DNA of 64,000 nucleotides from JAENVT01 sp963720775 (GTDB lineage Bacteria; Actinomycetota; Acidimicrobiia; Acidimicrobiales; Ilumatobacteraceae), in NCBI GenBank assembly GCA_963720775.1, contig CAVRGR010000006.1, positions 124,001 to 188,000 of the forward strand. Reading direction: 5' to 3'. Positions 8,360-18,134 of the stretch are shown here, piece after piece. Both the position numbers and the translations under genes were made by a program. Each line of letters starts with the position of its first letter. Within the stretch, counting starts at the first letter, position 1. The notes beneath the pieces were generated by a model, which worked only from the letters and a program-made list of their open reading frames with translations, searched no databases and had not been told where the DNA came from.

Positions 8360-9556
8360 TTGGTCGCCACGACACCCTATGACGGACTCACGGTCGTCGA
8401 GCTGTCCGATGATCCGAGCGGTGAGATGACCGGGCTGCAGTTCGTGAAGTTGGGCGCGACGGTGATCAAGGTCGAGCCGCCCGAGGGTGCGCCGTCCCGT
8501 CACGCCGGTCCGTTCATCGACGACAGGCCCGACCCTGATCGCAGCCTCGAATACTGGTACTACAACGGCGGCAAGCGCAGTGTCGTCATCGACCTCGAGG
8601 GTGACGTCGGTCGTGCCGATCTCGATCGCCTGATCGCCACCGCCGACGTATTTGTCGTCGCCGTCCATCCCCGACGGCTGCGCGTACTCGGACTGGACCT
8701 CGCCGCGATCGCCGCCGCGCACTCCCGGCTCATCGTGGTGTCGATCACCGACTTCGGGCTCACAGGCCCTTGGGCGGAGTACCAGTCGAGCGATCTCGTT
8801 GCGCTTGCCACCAGCGGTCTGCTGATCACCTCGGGATACGACGATCACTCGATTCCACCGATCCGGCCCGGCGGCAACCAGGCGTACCACACCGCCGCCA
8901 GCTTTGCCCATCAAGGTGTACTGCTCGGCCTGCTGCAACGTCAACAGAGCGGCGTCGGCGGACTCATCGACGTGTCGATCCAAGAGGCTGCCGGCGTGAC
9001 AGTCGAGCTGGCCAACCCCTACTGGTTCTATCCCCGAGCACTGGTGCAGCGGCAGACCTGCCGTCACGCGCAGCCGGTGCCTACACAGTCAGCGATCTTT
9101 CAGTGCGCCGACGAGCGCTGGGTGTACTTCGCGCTGATCCTGTCGGATCCGAAACCGTGGAACGCGCTCGTGCAATGGATGGACAGTCTCGACCTGGCGA
9201 TCGATCTGAAGGATCCTGAGTACGACGATCTCGTCCACCGTCAGCAGAACTTCCCTCACATCCAAGATCTCGTGGAGGTCTTCTTCCTGGTGCAGGACAG
9301 TTCGGTGGTCTATCACGAGGGTCAGAAGCGTGGCTTGCCGATCGGCCTCCTCAACGCCCCCGAGGATTTGTTCGACGATGAGCATCTGCTTGCCCGGGAG
9401 TTCTTCCAACCCGTCGACGAGCCCGGCTACGGCACGGTGCGCATGCCTGCCGCTGCGTACCGCTTCTCGACGATGTCCACCGTTGCGCCACAACCGGCCG
9501 CCCGCCTCGGCCAGAACTCCGCCGAGGTGCTCGGCGACATCGAGAAGGCCTCGTGA
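8360..9556 (+). CDS. Class III CoA-transferase (CaiB/BaiF family), second copy
   Basis: 398 residues. Begins at a TTG codon immediately after the preceding stop, giving GLTVVELSDDPSGEMTGLQFVKLGATVIKVEPPEG, the canonical CaiB N-terminus. VVSITDFGLTGPWAEYQSSDLVALATSG is the family signature. Two adjacent but dissimilar class III transferases often form a heteromer or act on successive intermediates; which applies here is not visible. The start of the DUF35 gene overlaps this stop by 4 bp. Confidence 0.9.
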   Translation: MVATTPYDGLTVVELSDDPSGEMTGLQFVKLGATVIKVEPPEGAPSRHAGPFIDDRPDPDRSLEYWYYNGGKRSVVIDLEGDVGRADLDRLIATADVFVVAVHPRRLRVLGLDLAAIAAAHSRLIVVSITDFGLTGPWAEYQSSDLVALATSGLLITSGYDDHSIPPIRPGGNQAYHTAASFAHQGVLLGLLQRQQSGVGGLIDVSIQEAAGVTVELANPYWFYPRALVQRQTCRHAQPVPTQSAIFQCADERWVYFALILSDPKPWNALVQWMDSLDLAIDLKDPEYDDLVHRQQNFPHIQDLVEVFFLVQDSSVVYHEGQKRGLPIGLLNAPEDLFDDEHLLAREFFQPVDEPGYGTVRMPAAAYRFSTMSTVAPQPAARLGQNSAEVLGDIEKAS

Positions 9557-9966
9557 GCGGTCCTCAGCCGGTCGACGCCACGCTGTTCGCCGCCGGCGCC
9601 ACTCTTGCTCTCGCCGGGTCGTGTTGCCGCACGTGCAGCACCGTGACGTTTCCGCAACAGGTTTCGTGCCCGCGTTGCGCCGGCCTCGACGTCGAGGTTC
9701 ACCCGTTGGCAACCGAAGGAACGATCTGGGCGTTCACCGAGCAGCTGTTTCCGCCGAAGCCTCCGTACGCCGTGCAGAGTGCCGACTTCCGTCCGTACTG
9801 TGTCGGATATGTCGACCTGGGCGAGGTGATCGTCGAATCGCGAATCGTCGCCGGGCCTTGGTCGCTTCACATCGGGCAGCCGGTGAGCCTCGTGACGGAA
9901 GCGTTCACGCCTGCCGGCGATGTTCTCACCTTCGCGTTCACCCCGGTGCACGAGCCGGCGCGATGA
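9553..9966 (+). CDS. DUF35 / Zn-ribbon OB-fold protein, thiolase partner
   Basis: 137 residues. A rubredoxin-like zinc ribbon (CCRTCSTVTFPQQVSCPRC, two CxxC-type pairs) is followed by an OB fold (GTIWAFTEQLFPPKPPYAV to the end). Such proteins bind SCP2-type thiolases or retro-aldolases and donate the acyl-CoA binding surface. GTG start overlaps the previous stop, and the thiolase ATG overlaps this stop (ATGA), so the pair is translationally coupled, as known for steroid side-chain thiolase/aldolase complexes. Confidence 0.9.
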   Translation: MSGPQPVDATLFAAGATLALAGSCCRTCSTVTFPQQVSCPRCAGLDVEVHPLATEGTIWAFTEQLFPPKPPYAVQSADFRPYCVGYVDLGEVIVESRIVAGPWSLHIGQPVSLVTEAFTPAGDVLTFAFTPVHEPAR

Positions 9967-11115
9967 GCACCGACGACGTTGCGATCGTCGGCATCGGCAT
10001 GCACCCGTTCGGTCGCACTGATGGTGTGAGCGGGCGCCAGCAGGGGGCCTTCGCCGACCCGCGCCGCGTTGGCCGATGCCGGCATCGGATGGAATGACGT
10101 GCAGTTCGCGTTCGGTGGTAGCGATGCCGCCGGAAACGCCGACGCGCTGGTCGCCGACCTCGGGCTCACGGGCATCGAGTTCGTCAACGTGTCCAATGGT
10201 TGCGCCACGGGCGGCAGCGCGTTGGCGATGGCCGACCGTGCCATCCGTTCGGGGGCGTACGACGTCGGTGTCGCGATCGGTTTCGACAAGCATCCGCCCG
10301 GGGCATTCAACGCCTTACCGGCGCAGTACGGGCTGGGCGACTGGTATGGCGAGACCGGCATGATGCTCACCACGCAGTTCTTCGCGATGAAGGTACAGCG
10401 CTACTTGTACGAGCACGATCTCGACGTCGGTGTGCTCTCGGCGATTGCCGCCAAGGCGTATCGCAACGGTGCACTGAACCCCAACGCGTGGCGTCGAACG
10501 CCGATGTCGATCGAGGAGATCGCCGAGTCGCCGATGGTCAGCCCTCCGCTGACGAAGTACATGTTCTGTTCCCCGGCGGAGGGGGCAGTAGCGCTCATAC
10601 TGTGCCGTGCCGACATGGCTCATCGCTTCACCGAGACGCCGGTCCTGTTGCGTTCGTGCGTCATGCGCACCCGGCAGTACGGCACGTTCGAGGTGTTCAG
10701 TCCCTCACTCGCACCCGAGCGTGCGGATGGTCCCACCGTGTACGCCGCACGCGCCGCGTTCGAGCGGGCCGGCATCGAGCCTGGAGAAGTCGACGTCGCC
10801 CAGATCCAGGACACCGAGTCAGGCGCCGAGTTGATGCACATGGCCGAGACCGGCCTTTGCGAGCACGGCGAACAAGAGAACTTGATCCTCACTGCTCAGA
10901 CGGAGATCGGCGGGCGGCTGCCGATCAACACAGACGGGGGTTGCCTGGCCAACGGCGAGCCGATCGGAGCCTCGGGACTGCGCCAGGTGCACGAGAACGT
11001 ATTGCAGCTGCGCGGCGCCGCCGGGGCACGGCAGGTGCCTGGCGATCCCAGAGTGGCCTTCACCCACGTCTACGGCGCGCCTGGCGTCAGCGCCTGCACG
11101 ATCCTGACGACGTGA
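9963..11115 (+). pseudogene. SCP2-type thiolase-like protein with one +1 frameshift
   Basis: The protein begins STDDVAIVGIGMHPFGRTD and continues in the next frame as LADAGIGWNDVQFAFGGSD through NVSNGCATGGSALAMADRA (nucleophile Cys region) to a C-terminus with HVYGAPGVSACTILTT. Joining the frames gives about 383 residues, full length for the family. The shift falls at about 10041-10056, beside a run of five G. Removing one base restores the consensus, so the gene is likely functional and the break a sequence error. With the DUF35 protein it should cleave or condense beta-keto or beta-hydroxy acyl-CoA. Confidence 0.85.
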
Positions 11116-11143
11116 ACATGTCTGCGTGCCTCGGGAAGCAGCG

Positions 11144-12243
11144 ATGACGGCCGAACCGTGGGAGCAGGACGTGGCTGTGGAAGTGGCTCCAGTACGTGCC
11201 GGCGAGGAGTTGGCGTGGGATCGACTCGAGCAATACCTCCGTCCGCAGTTGGAACTACCGCCGGACTTACCGACGATGAGCGTTCTGCAGTTCCCCAACG
11301 GCTCGGCCAACCTCACCTATCTGCTCAGCTTCGGTGAGCGCCGTTTCGTGCTGCGCCGGCCACCGTTCGGCGTCATCGCTCCGGGGGCGCACGACATGGG
11401 GAGGGAATATCGGGTGTTGTCGCGCCTGTGGCAGCAATACGACCGTGCACCTCGTGCGTTCGTGCTGTGCAGTGACCACGAGGTCGTGGGTGCTGACTTC
11501 GTCATCAGCGAGTACCGCGTCGGCGAGGTGATCTGGGCGTCGTTGCCTCCGTCGATGGCTCAGCTTCCCGACGCCGCAACACGGATAGGGTTGGCGACGG
11601 TCGACGCCCTCGCCGATCTGCATCTCGCCGATCCGGAGGCATGCGGGTTGCGTGATCTCGGTCGCGCAGACGGATTCCTCGATCGCCAACTCGCCGGTTG
11701 GCGTAAGCGGTGGGATCTCGTCTCCAGCCCGGAGCACGACGCCGACGATGGATGCGGCGGCCGACGAGCTCGTGCACCGGAAACCGGCGTCGTCGATGGG
11801 TACGTTCTTGCACAACGACTTCAAGCTCGACAACTGCCAGTTCACCCCTGGCCGGCCCGACCGGGTGACCTCGGTCTTCGACTGGGACATGGCCACTCTC
11901 GGCGATCCCTTCGTCGACTTCGGCACGCTCTTGAACTACTGGCCCGATCCCGCCGACACTCCCGAGGATCGCGCCCTGCACGTGCCGGGAATGGAGCGGC
12001 TCGGGCTGCCGCCGCGCGCCGACGTCGTCGAGCGATACGCGGCGCGCACCGGGTTCGACGTCGGCGACGTCGGCTGGTACGAAGCATTTGCCTGCTGGCG
12101 ACGTGGCCGTCATCTGCCAGCAGCTCTATCAGCGATACGTACGCGGCGAGAGCACGGACGAACGCATGGCCACACGTGGTGACAACGTGGGGATGCTGGC
12201 CAATCGGGCGCGACGCATCCTCGCCGACAAGGGAGGGCGATGA
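11144..12243 (+). pseudogene. Phosphotransferase of the APH/ACAD10-like family, two +1 frameshifts
   Basis: Kinase-like protein of about 365 residues when three frames are joined. N-lobe: NGSANLTYLLSFGERRFVLRRPP. Brenner motif: FLHNDFKLDNCQF. Metal-binding loop: FDWDMATLGDP. C-terminus: VAVICQQLYQRYVRGESTDE. Frame changes at about 11749 (after GCC in GACGCCGACGAT) and about 12097; in both cases deleting one base restores the family sequence. Relatives phosphorylate 3-/4-hydroxyacyl substrates so that a dehydrogenase-like domain can remove phosphate, which fits the ACADs in this cluster. The stop overlaps the SDR start (ATGA). Start at ATG 11144; GTG 11126 is an alternative. Confidence 0.83.
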
Positions 12244-13020
12244 TGGACGTCGATCTCACCGGCAAGGTCGCACTGGTCACCGGCGGCAGCCGTGGTTTGG
12301 GTCGCGAGATGGTGCTCGCCTTCGCGCGTCACGGCGCCGATGTCGTCATCGCGAGCCGCCGCATCGAGACTTGCACCGACGTGGCCGACGAGGTTCGTCA
12401 GGCGACTGGTCGGCATGCGCTGCCCGTCGCCTGTCACGTCGGGCGTTGGGATGACCTGGAGCGGCTCACCGAAGCCGCGTACCAAGAGTTCGGGCGCGTC
12501 GACGTCCTCGTCAACAACGCCGGAACGGCGCCCGTGTACCCGTCTCTCGTCGAGGCCAGCGAGGATCTCTTCGACAAGGTCATCGCCGTGAACTTGAAGG
12601 GCCCGTTCCGACTCGAGCGCGCTCGTCGGTGCCCGCATGGTCGCCGGCGACGGCGGGTCGATGATCAACATCTCCAGCATCGCCGCCCAGCGACCACAGG
12701 TGCACGACATCCCTTACGCCGCGGCAAAGGCAGGGTTGAACACGATGACGCTCGGACTGGCGATGGCACTTGGCCCAAAAGTCAGGGTCAATTGTGTGAT
12801 GGTTGGCCCGTTCCTCACGGACATCTCCAAGGCATGGGATGTCGAGAACTTCCAGGCGTTCGCCAAGCAGCGCTACCCATTGGGGCGGCTGGGCGAGCCG
12901 CATGAGATCGTCGGCACCGCGCTGTATCTGGCGTCGGATCTGTCGAGCTTCACCACAGGCTCTGTGATCACCCTCGACGGTGGAGTGTCCGTGTCATCAC
13001 CGTTCCCCGCCGAGGGCTAG
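12240..13020 (+). pseudogene. SDR-family oxidoreductase with one +1 frameshift
   Basis: Short-chain dehydrogenase of about 259 residues. TGGSRGLGREM (TGxxxGxG cofactor motif), VLVNNAGTAPVYPS (NNAG), then, in the next frame, MINISSIAAQRPQVHDIPYAAAKAGL (catalytic Ser-Tyr-Lys) and a C-terminal PLGRLGEPHEIVGTALYLASD. The break is at about 12616, where removing a G from CTCGAGCGC joins FRL to SALVGARMVAGDGG. Probably an NAD(P)-dependent hydroxyacyl-CoA dehydrogenase of the same pathway. Overlaps the kinase stop. Confidence 0.85.
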
Positions 13021-13054
13021 GGGTTCTTCGGCACCACCAGAACGTGAACGAACC

Positions 13055-13834
13055 ATGCAGTTGCAGAACAAGGTCGCGGTCATCACCGGCGGCACACAGG
13101 GCATCGGCAAAGGGATCGCCGCAGCGTTCCTGTCCGAGGGCGCCAACGTCGCCGTCTCCGGCCGCAGCGCCGACAAGGGCGCGGCTGCGCTCGCCGATCT
13201 CGGCGCACCCGACCGCGCCATGTTCGTGGCCGGCGACGTCACATTGCAGGCCGACGTCGAGGCGCTGATCGACGCGACGATCTCCCGCTTCGGGAGCGTC
13301 CACATCCTGGTCAACAACGCCGGTGGGTCCAGCGGCTTCGCGCTGGTCGAGGACCTCGGTGACGAGGCATGGCAGCAGGCCCTGAACTGGTGCCTCAACT
13401 CCACCTTCTGGGCTACACGCCGCGTGGTCAAGCCGATGGTCGCGCAGGGCTTCGGCCGCATCATCAACATCTCCTCGGTCGAAGGCAAGCTCGGCAACAA
13501 GGCCTCGGTCAGCCACTACATCACCAACAAGCACGCGATCAACGGCTTCACCAAAGCGGTGGCGTTCGAGTACGGCACGAAGGGCATCACGTCGAACGCG
13601 ATCTGCCCCGGCGCGATCGAGACGGCGCTGATGATGGACGTCGGCCCGAAGTACGCCGAGGGCCTCGGCATGACCTACGACGAGTACAAGGCCGCCTACG
13701 CCAAGGAGTCGATGATCAACCGCCTCAACACGGTCGAGGAAGTGGCTGCGATGGCGGTGCTGCTGGCCTCCGACGTCGGCGCCGGCATCACGGGCTCCCT
13801 GCTCAACGTCGACGGCGGCACCGCGCCCTGGTGA
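13055..13834 (+). CDS. SDR-family oxidoreductase
   Basis: 259 residues, intact. TGGTQGIGKGIA is the nucleotide motif; VNNAGGSS the NNAG; INISSVEGKLGNKASVSHYITNKHA contains the catalytic Ser, Tyr and Lys. Start at ATG 13055, because the longer open frame adds residues outside the fold. Lies 34 bp after the previous SDR on the same strand and converges with the ABC permease gene. Substrate not predictable. Confidence 0.9.
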   Translation: MQLQNKVAVITGGTQGIGKGIAAAFLSEGANVAVSGRSADKGAAALADLGAPDRAMFVAGDVTLQADVEALIDATISRFGSVHILVNNAGGSSGFALVEDLGDEAWQQALNWCLNSTFWATRRVVKPMVAQGFGRIINISSVEGKLGNKASVSHYITNKHAINGFTKAVAFEYGTKGITSNAICPGAIETALMMDVGPKYAEGLGMTYDEYKAAYAKESMINRLNTVEEVAAMAVLLASDVGAGITGSLLNVDGGTAPW

Positions 13835-13842
13835 TCGGCTGA

Positions 13843-14925
13843 TCAGCTCCCGCCGGCGGGAGCGGGGGGTGCTTCCGCGGCCTCAGCGGCGAGTGCGGCC
13901 TCACGCTGGAGGCGCCGGCTGCGGCGGGTCTCGCCGACCACCCGGCTGGCGAGCGCCACGGCGATCAGCAGTGCAGCGCCCTGGAACAGCGGCTGGATCC
14001 AGAACGTGCCGGGACCGAACGCGAGCTGCAGGCCCTTCACGCCGAAGGCGAGGGTGAAGTAGGCGACGAGTGCGCCCCACACGTTCGGCCGGCGGGTGAA
14101 CTGCGAGGCGCCGAAGAACACTGCGGCCAACGCCGGGAAGAGCAGCCCGGGCCCAGTGCTCGAGCTGTACGTGCCAACCTTCATCGAGAAGATCACGCCG
14201 GCGAGGCCGGCGATGCTCGCCGACGTGATCAGCGAGCCGAACGTCAGACGCTCGACATTGAGCCCGGCGAGACGGGCCGCGTCGGGGTTACCGCCGACGG
14301 CGAAGAGATAGCGGCCGACCGGCGTGTGCTCGAGGATGAACCACAGGATGAGGGCCAGCACGAGCAGGTAGATCACCACGATGGGTATGCCGAACACGTC
14401 ACGCGTGCCGAGCCGGGCCCAGCCGCGTGAGAACGCCCCGGTGATCTGGCGGTTGTTGGCGATCTTCAGCTGGAACGCCATCAGCACCTGGCTCATGCCC
14501 AACGTCGCGATCAAGGAGTTGACCCGGAACTTCACCACCACGACGGCAGAGACCAGCCCGACCACGGCGCACACGGCGATGGCGAGCAGGGCCACCAACC
14601 CGATGGGGACGCCGCGATGGTTGGCACCGAACCAGTTCAGAAGGACGAGCGACATGCCCATCATCGCCCCGACCGACAGGTCGTAGACGCCCGCAACGAG
14701 CGGGATGAGAAACGCCAGAGCGAGAACCGCGGTGACGACACCCTCGCTGAAGGTGAGGCGCCACGTCGTCCGGGTGAAGAACGTGTCGCCGGTGACGATG
14801 CCGAAGAGGATGACGAAGCCGAGCCAGAGGAACAGCGCGCTGAACCGGCCCAACGTCACGCTGAGGGGAGCGCGCGGCGCGCTGTGGGCTGTCAGCGTGG
14901 AGGCGGCTTCCGATGTCGTGGTCAT
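13843..14925 (-). CDS. Sugar-type ABC transporter permease (RbsC-like)
   Basis: Polytopic membrane protein of about 360 residues with roughly eight to ten hydrophobic segments and the BPD_transp_2 loop GGNPDAARLAGLNVERL, the EAA-like loop of ribose/xylose-type permeases. Start at ATG 14925, because the frame's upstream extension (39 residues) is basic and overlaps the ATPase. Last gene of the leftward operon binding protein-ATPase-permease. The C-terminus is Ala/Pro-rich. Confidence 0.9.
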   Translation of the reverse strand: MTTTSEAASTLTAHSAPRAPLSVTLGRFSALFLWLGFVILFGIVTGDTFFTRTTWRLTFSEGVVTAVLALAFLIPLVAGVYDLSVGAMMGMSLVLLNWFGANHRGVPIGLVALLAIAVCAVVGLVSAVVVVKFRVNSLIATLGMSQVLMAFQLKIANNRQITGAFSRGWARLGTRDVFGIPIVVIYLLVLALILWFILEHTPVGRYLFAVGGNPDAARLAGLNVERLTFGSLITSASIAGLAGVIFSMKVGTYSSSTGPGLLFPALAAVFFGASQFTRRPNVWGALVAYFTLAFGVKGLQLAFGPGTFWIQPLFQGAALLIAVALASRVVGETRRSRRLQREAALAAEAAEAPPAPAGGS

Positions 14926-14980
14926 GTTGAACGGTCCCCCAAGTGGATGTTGATCTCTTCGTTTTGCGTCGTGGCCGTGC

Positions 14981-16486
14981 TCATGCTGCCGCCCCCGCGA
15001 CCTGGGCATGATCGATGTTCTGGGCGGTGAGGTCGATGCCACGGTGCAGCTCTTTGGCCACTACACCGCGGACCATTACGAGCACGCGGTCGCACAGGCG
15101 GGCGAGCTCGTCGCTGTCGGTCGAGACGAGCAGCACCGACATCGATTCACTGGTGTTTTCCTCGATGATCGCGTGCACCTGCTCGCGCGCTCCGACATCG
15201 ATTCCTGCGGTCGGGTCGTCGAGCACCAGCACCCGCGGCGCCAGACGCAGGGCGCGAGCGACAAGTACCTTCTGCTGATTACCCCCGGACAGGCTGGTGA
15301 TGGGCACGTCGGGGCCGCGGGTGACGATGCCGAGGCGGTCGACCCAGTCGCGGACCTCGGCCCGCTCGGACTTGATGTCGATGCGCCCGCCACTCGTGTG
15401 CCGCCTGAGGTCACCCATCGTCAGGTTCGAGCGCAGATCCATGTTGCTGAACGTGCCGTAGCGGGCCCGCTCGCCGGAGATCCAGGCCATGCCGGCGGCG
15501 AGCGCGGCCTTCGGATGGGCCTTCGGAACCTCGACGCCATCGACGGAGATCGTGCCACCACGGCCGAGGCGGCCGGTGACCATGCCGACCACCAGTTCGC
15601 GCCCGGAGCCGGCGAGGCCGGCCACGCCGACGATCTCGCCGGGATGCAGCACGGCGCTGACGTCCAACACGGAGTCTCCCGACAGGCCCGTGATGGCCAG
15701 CATCGGCGCGCTGCTGTGCGTGATCGCTTCCGAGCGACCTTCGCCCTTGACGAGCTCCTTACCGATGATCAGGCGCACGAGCGAGTCGTGATTGACGTCG
15801 TTCACGCCGACGGTGGCGACCCGGTGGCCGTCACGCAGGACTGTGATCGAATCGGAGATGCCGAGGATCTCGTCGAGGTGGTGCGATACGAGGATCACGG
15901 TGTTGCCCGCCGCGGTCAGATGGCGGATGGTGCCGAACAGCTGCTCGACGTCACGAGCGGGCAGGGCGGCAGTTGGTTCGTCGAGCACGATGATCGATGG
16001 CTGGTCGTTCTCCGGGAGTGCCCGGGCGATCGCCACTCGTGTGCGGTCGGCGATGCCGAACTCGGCGATGTTCTTGCGGACGTCCAGCATCGAGCCGGCT
16101 CGGGCCATAACGTCGCGGGCGGCGGCGCGGGCCGCCCGCCAATCGATGGAACCGCCCCGGCGCCGTGGATAGCGGCGCCCGAGCATGATGTTCTCAGTGA
16201 TGCTCAGTTCGTTGACCAGGCCTAGATCTTGGTGGACGAACCGAATGTTCAGGCGGTGAGCGTCGCTCGCCGATCCCAGCTCCAAGGGTTCGCCGTGAAC
16301 CGTCGCCGATGCGCCCGGATCGGGGTGGTGATAGCCGGCGAGCACCTTGATGACCGTCGACTTGCCGCTGCCGTTCTGGCCGACGAGAGAGTGGATCTCT
16401 CCCTCGGCGACCGTCATGGACACGTCGTGCAGGACGACCTGGCCGGAGAACGTCTTCGACAGGTGGTGGATCTCGAGCGCGCTCAC
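14981..16486 (-). CDS. Sugar-type ABC transporter ATPase with two nucleotide-binding domains (RbsA-like)
   Basis: About 501 residues. First domain: VGQNGSGKSTVIKVLAG (Walker A) and SIIVLDEPTAALP (Walker B); its signature position reads FGIADRTRVAIARALPEN, degenerate relative to LSGGQ. Second domain: LAGSGRELVVGMV in the Walker A position (degenerate, as is common in this family), LSGGNQQKVLVARAL (signature) and VLVLDDPTAGIDVGARE. GTG 16486 is chosen, 7 bp after the binding-protein stop. Powers import together with the RbsC-like permease. Confidence 0.92.
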   Translation of the reverse strand: MSALEIHHLSKTFSGQVVLHDVSMTVAEGEIHSLVGQNGSGKSTVIKVLAGYHHPDPGASATVHGEPLELGSASDAHRLNIRFVHQDLGLVNELSITENIMLGRRYPRRRGGSIDWRAARAAARDVMARAGSMLDVRKNIAEFGIADRTRVAIARALPENDQPSIIVLDEPTAALPARDVEQLFGTIRHLTAAGNTVILVSHHLDEILGISDSITVLRDGHRVATVGVNDVNHDSLVRLIIGKELVKGEGRSEAITHSSAPMLAITGLSGDSVLDVSAVLHPGEIVGVAGLAGSGRELVVGMVTGRLGRGGTISVDGVEVPKAHPKAALAAGMAWISGERARYGTFSNMDLRSNLTMGDLRRHTSGGRIDIKSERAEVRDWVDRLGIVTRGPDVPITSLSGGNQQKVLVARALRLAPRVLVLDDPTAGIDVGAREQVHAIIEENTSESMSVLLVSTDSDELARLCDRVLVMVRGVVAKELHRGIDLTAQNIDHAQVAGAAA

Positions 16487-16493
16487 GGCGATG

Positions 16494-17687
16494 TCACACG
16501 CCCCAGAGCTTCTTGAATGCGTCCTTGAAGCCTTCGGGTCCGGGCCAGCCGTTGTCGAGGCCGACGAGGGCCTTGGCGCCATCGGTGCTGTCGACCAGGT
16601 AGAACGGCGGCACGGCGTTCGTTCGCTCGTTGGCGCTGTCCCACTCGCCGTTGGCCATTCGGGCCATCTGATCGGCCAGCGTCCACATCGCGTATTCCTG
16701 CGGCAGGGCCGTCCAGACGGTCTCCTTGCCGTCGATGATCGCCTGCAGCTGCGGCTTGCCGGCCTGTGTGCCCGTGATCTTGACCTTCTCGGTCATGCCC
16801 GCGCTGGCCAGGGCCTCGGCGAGGCCGGGCTCGAAGCCGCTGTAGGACAGGTACAGATAGTTGATGTCGGGGTTCGACTGCAGGAACGACACGATCGCGT
16901 TCGGGGTGCCACCGCTGGTCAGGTCGTCGAGCGTGAGGTCGAGCGACTTCGCCGAGCAACCGCTGCAGGTGGCGAGCTCCTTCTTCGCACCCTCGGCCTG
17001 GGCGGACAGGATGGGGAAGAGCGGCAGGTTGACCACCAAGGCGTTCGCCTTGCCGCCACTGTCGTTGATGATCCAGTCGACGAGCACCTTCGAGTACACC
17101 TCCGCGGCCGATGCGTCGTAGCAGTCGGCATAGAGGTTGTTCGCCTTACCGCCGGGGACATCCGTGGCGTAGCATGTGAAGTAGGGGATGCCCGCAGCCT
17201 TCATTGCGTCGTACTGCGGCTGGAATGCAGCGGCATCGGTGCCGGTGCCGGCGATGAAGTCGGGTTTGGTGTCGATGGCCTGCTGCACAGCCGAACCGAA
17301 GTCGGTGGCGGGAGCGTTGATCGACGTGAAGTCCCAGCCCATGGCGCCGACGGCCTCCTTGAGGTAGTCGGCCAGCACGACGCACGAAGGATCGGCGCAC
17401 ACGATGAACGTCACCTTCTTCTTGTCGGGCTTCTTCGACAGCGCTGCGGTCTGGACGATCCCGGTCGGCACGGTCTTGTACTGCGCGACGAGGGCTGCCG
17501 TGTCACCGCCGGCGTCGGCGCTGGTCTCGGTGGACCCGGCGGCAGTGGTGCTTGCCGACGTCGCTGGTGCGGCGGTGGTCGTGGTGGTCTTGGCCTTGTC
17601 GCTGCCGCAGGCGGCGACAAGCAATCCGGCGGCGACGAACACCGCTGCGGCAAGGCGTCGGTGACGGGGTGAGTGACTGTTGAGCAT
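16494..17687 (-). CDS. Sugar-type ABC transporter substrate-binding lipoprotein
   Basis: 397 residues with a signal peptide ending in the lipobox VAACGSDK, a long Thr/Ala linker, then a periplasmic-binding-protein type 1 domain beginning KKVTFIVCADPSCVV. Conserved cysteines (CADPSC, CYATDV, DCYDAS, CSGC) suggest disulfides. ATG 17687 is the start; the extra 40 residues upstream in the frame precede any signal peptide. First gene of the leftward transporter operon, divergent from a paralogue at 18135, with four ATCATGA-type sites between them. Confidence 0.93.
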   Translation of the reverse strand: MLNSHSPRHRRLAAAVFVAAGLLVAACGSDKAKTTTTTAAPATSASTTAAGSTETSADAGGDTAALVAQYKTVPTGIVQTAALSKKPDKKKVTFIVCADPSCVVLADYLKEAVGAMGWDFTSINAPATDFGSAVQQAIDTKPDFIAGTGTDAAAFQPQYDAMKAAGIPYFTCYATDVPGGKANNLYADCYDASAAEVYSKVLVDWIINDSGGKANALVVNLPLFPILSAQAEGAKKELATCSGCSAKSLDLTLDDLTSGGTPNAIVSFLQSNPDINYLYLSYSGFEPGLAEALASAGMTEKVKITGTQAGKPQLQAIIDGKETVWTALPQEYAMWTLADQMARMANGEWDSANERTNAVPPFYLVDSTDGAKALVGLDNGWPGPEGFKDAFKKLWGV

Positions 17688-18134
17688 GTTTCTCCGGGAA
17701 TCGTGGTGAGATGGTGGGACGTCCGCGAGAGCGTCGATGGCCGCCTTCCCTGTGCGAGGCGCACAACTTGTTGAAGGGTCGTCGACTGGGACGTCGATGC
17801 GGAACATTCGTACTTCAACTCATCGCGGAACGAAAGTCAATAGTTCATCATGAGAAATTTCGCGTAGATCCCCAAATGGACGGGAGTTCCTCATGATGAA
17901 TATGGTTTACCTGCGCCAGAGAGACGCGATCTCTGCGCGGACTGAACGTCGGGATCATCATGATAAAAGCAATAAATCATCATGATGATAGTTGACAGGA
18001 GGGCCCGCGCCATGTTCTACTGGTCGTGCCCGGCGCCCCTAGTCGGGTCAGGGGGAAGAACCGGCACGACGCCGACGGTGTCGTCGTTGCGGGAACTCCG
18101 TCGCGTCCGCTCGTCAAGACAAAAGGAGTTCGAT
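17688..18134. promoter_or_regulatory. Divergent regulatory region with four GntR-type operator sites
   Basis: Within this 447-bp gap lie TCATCATGA (17845-17853), TCATGATGA (17891-17899), ATCATCATGAT (17954-17964) and the full palindrome ATCATCATGATGAT (17976-17989). The last is 2 bp before TTGACA (17992-17997), a -35 box aimed at the rightward binding-protein gene; the -10 (about 18015-18020) is weak. An AAAAGGAG ribosome site at 18121-18128 precedes the GTG start at 18135. The repeated sites would allow cooperative control of both transporter transcripts. Confidence 0.68.

Noticed and set aside
9963..11115. Programmed ribosomal frameshifting in the thiolase
   Set aside because: There is no slippery heptamer; the same +1 pattern occurs in many unrelated genes, so an error source is more likely.
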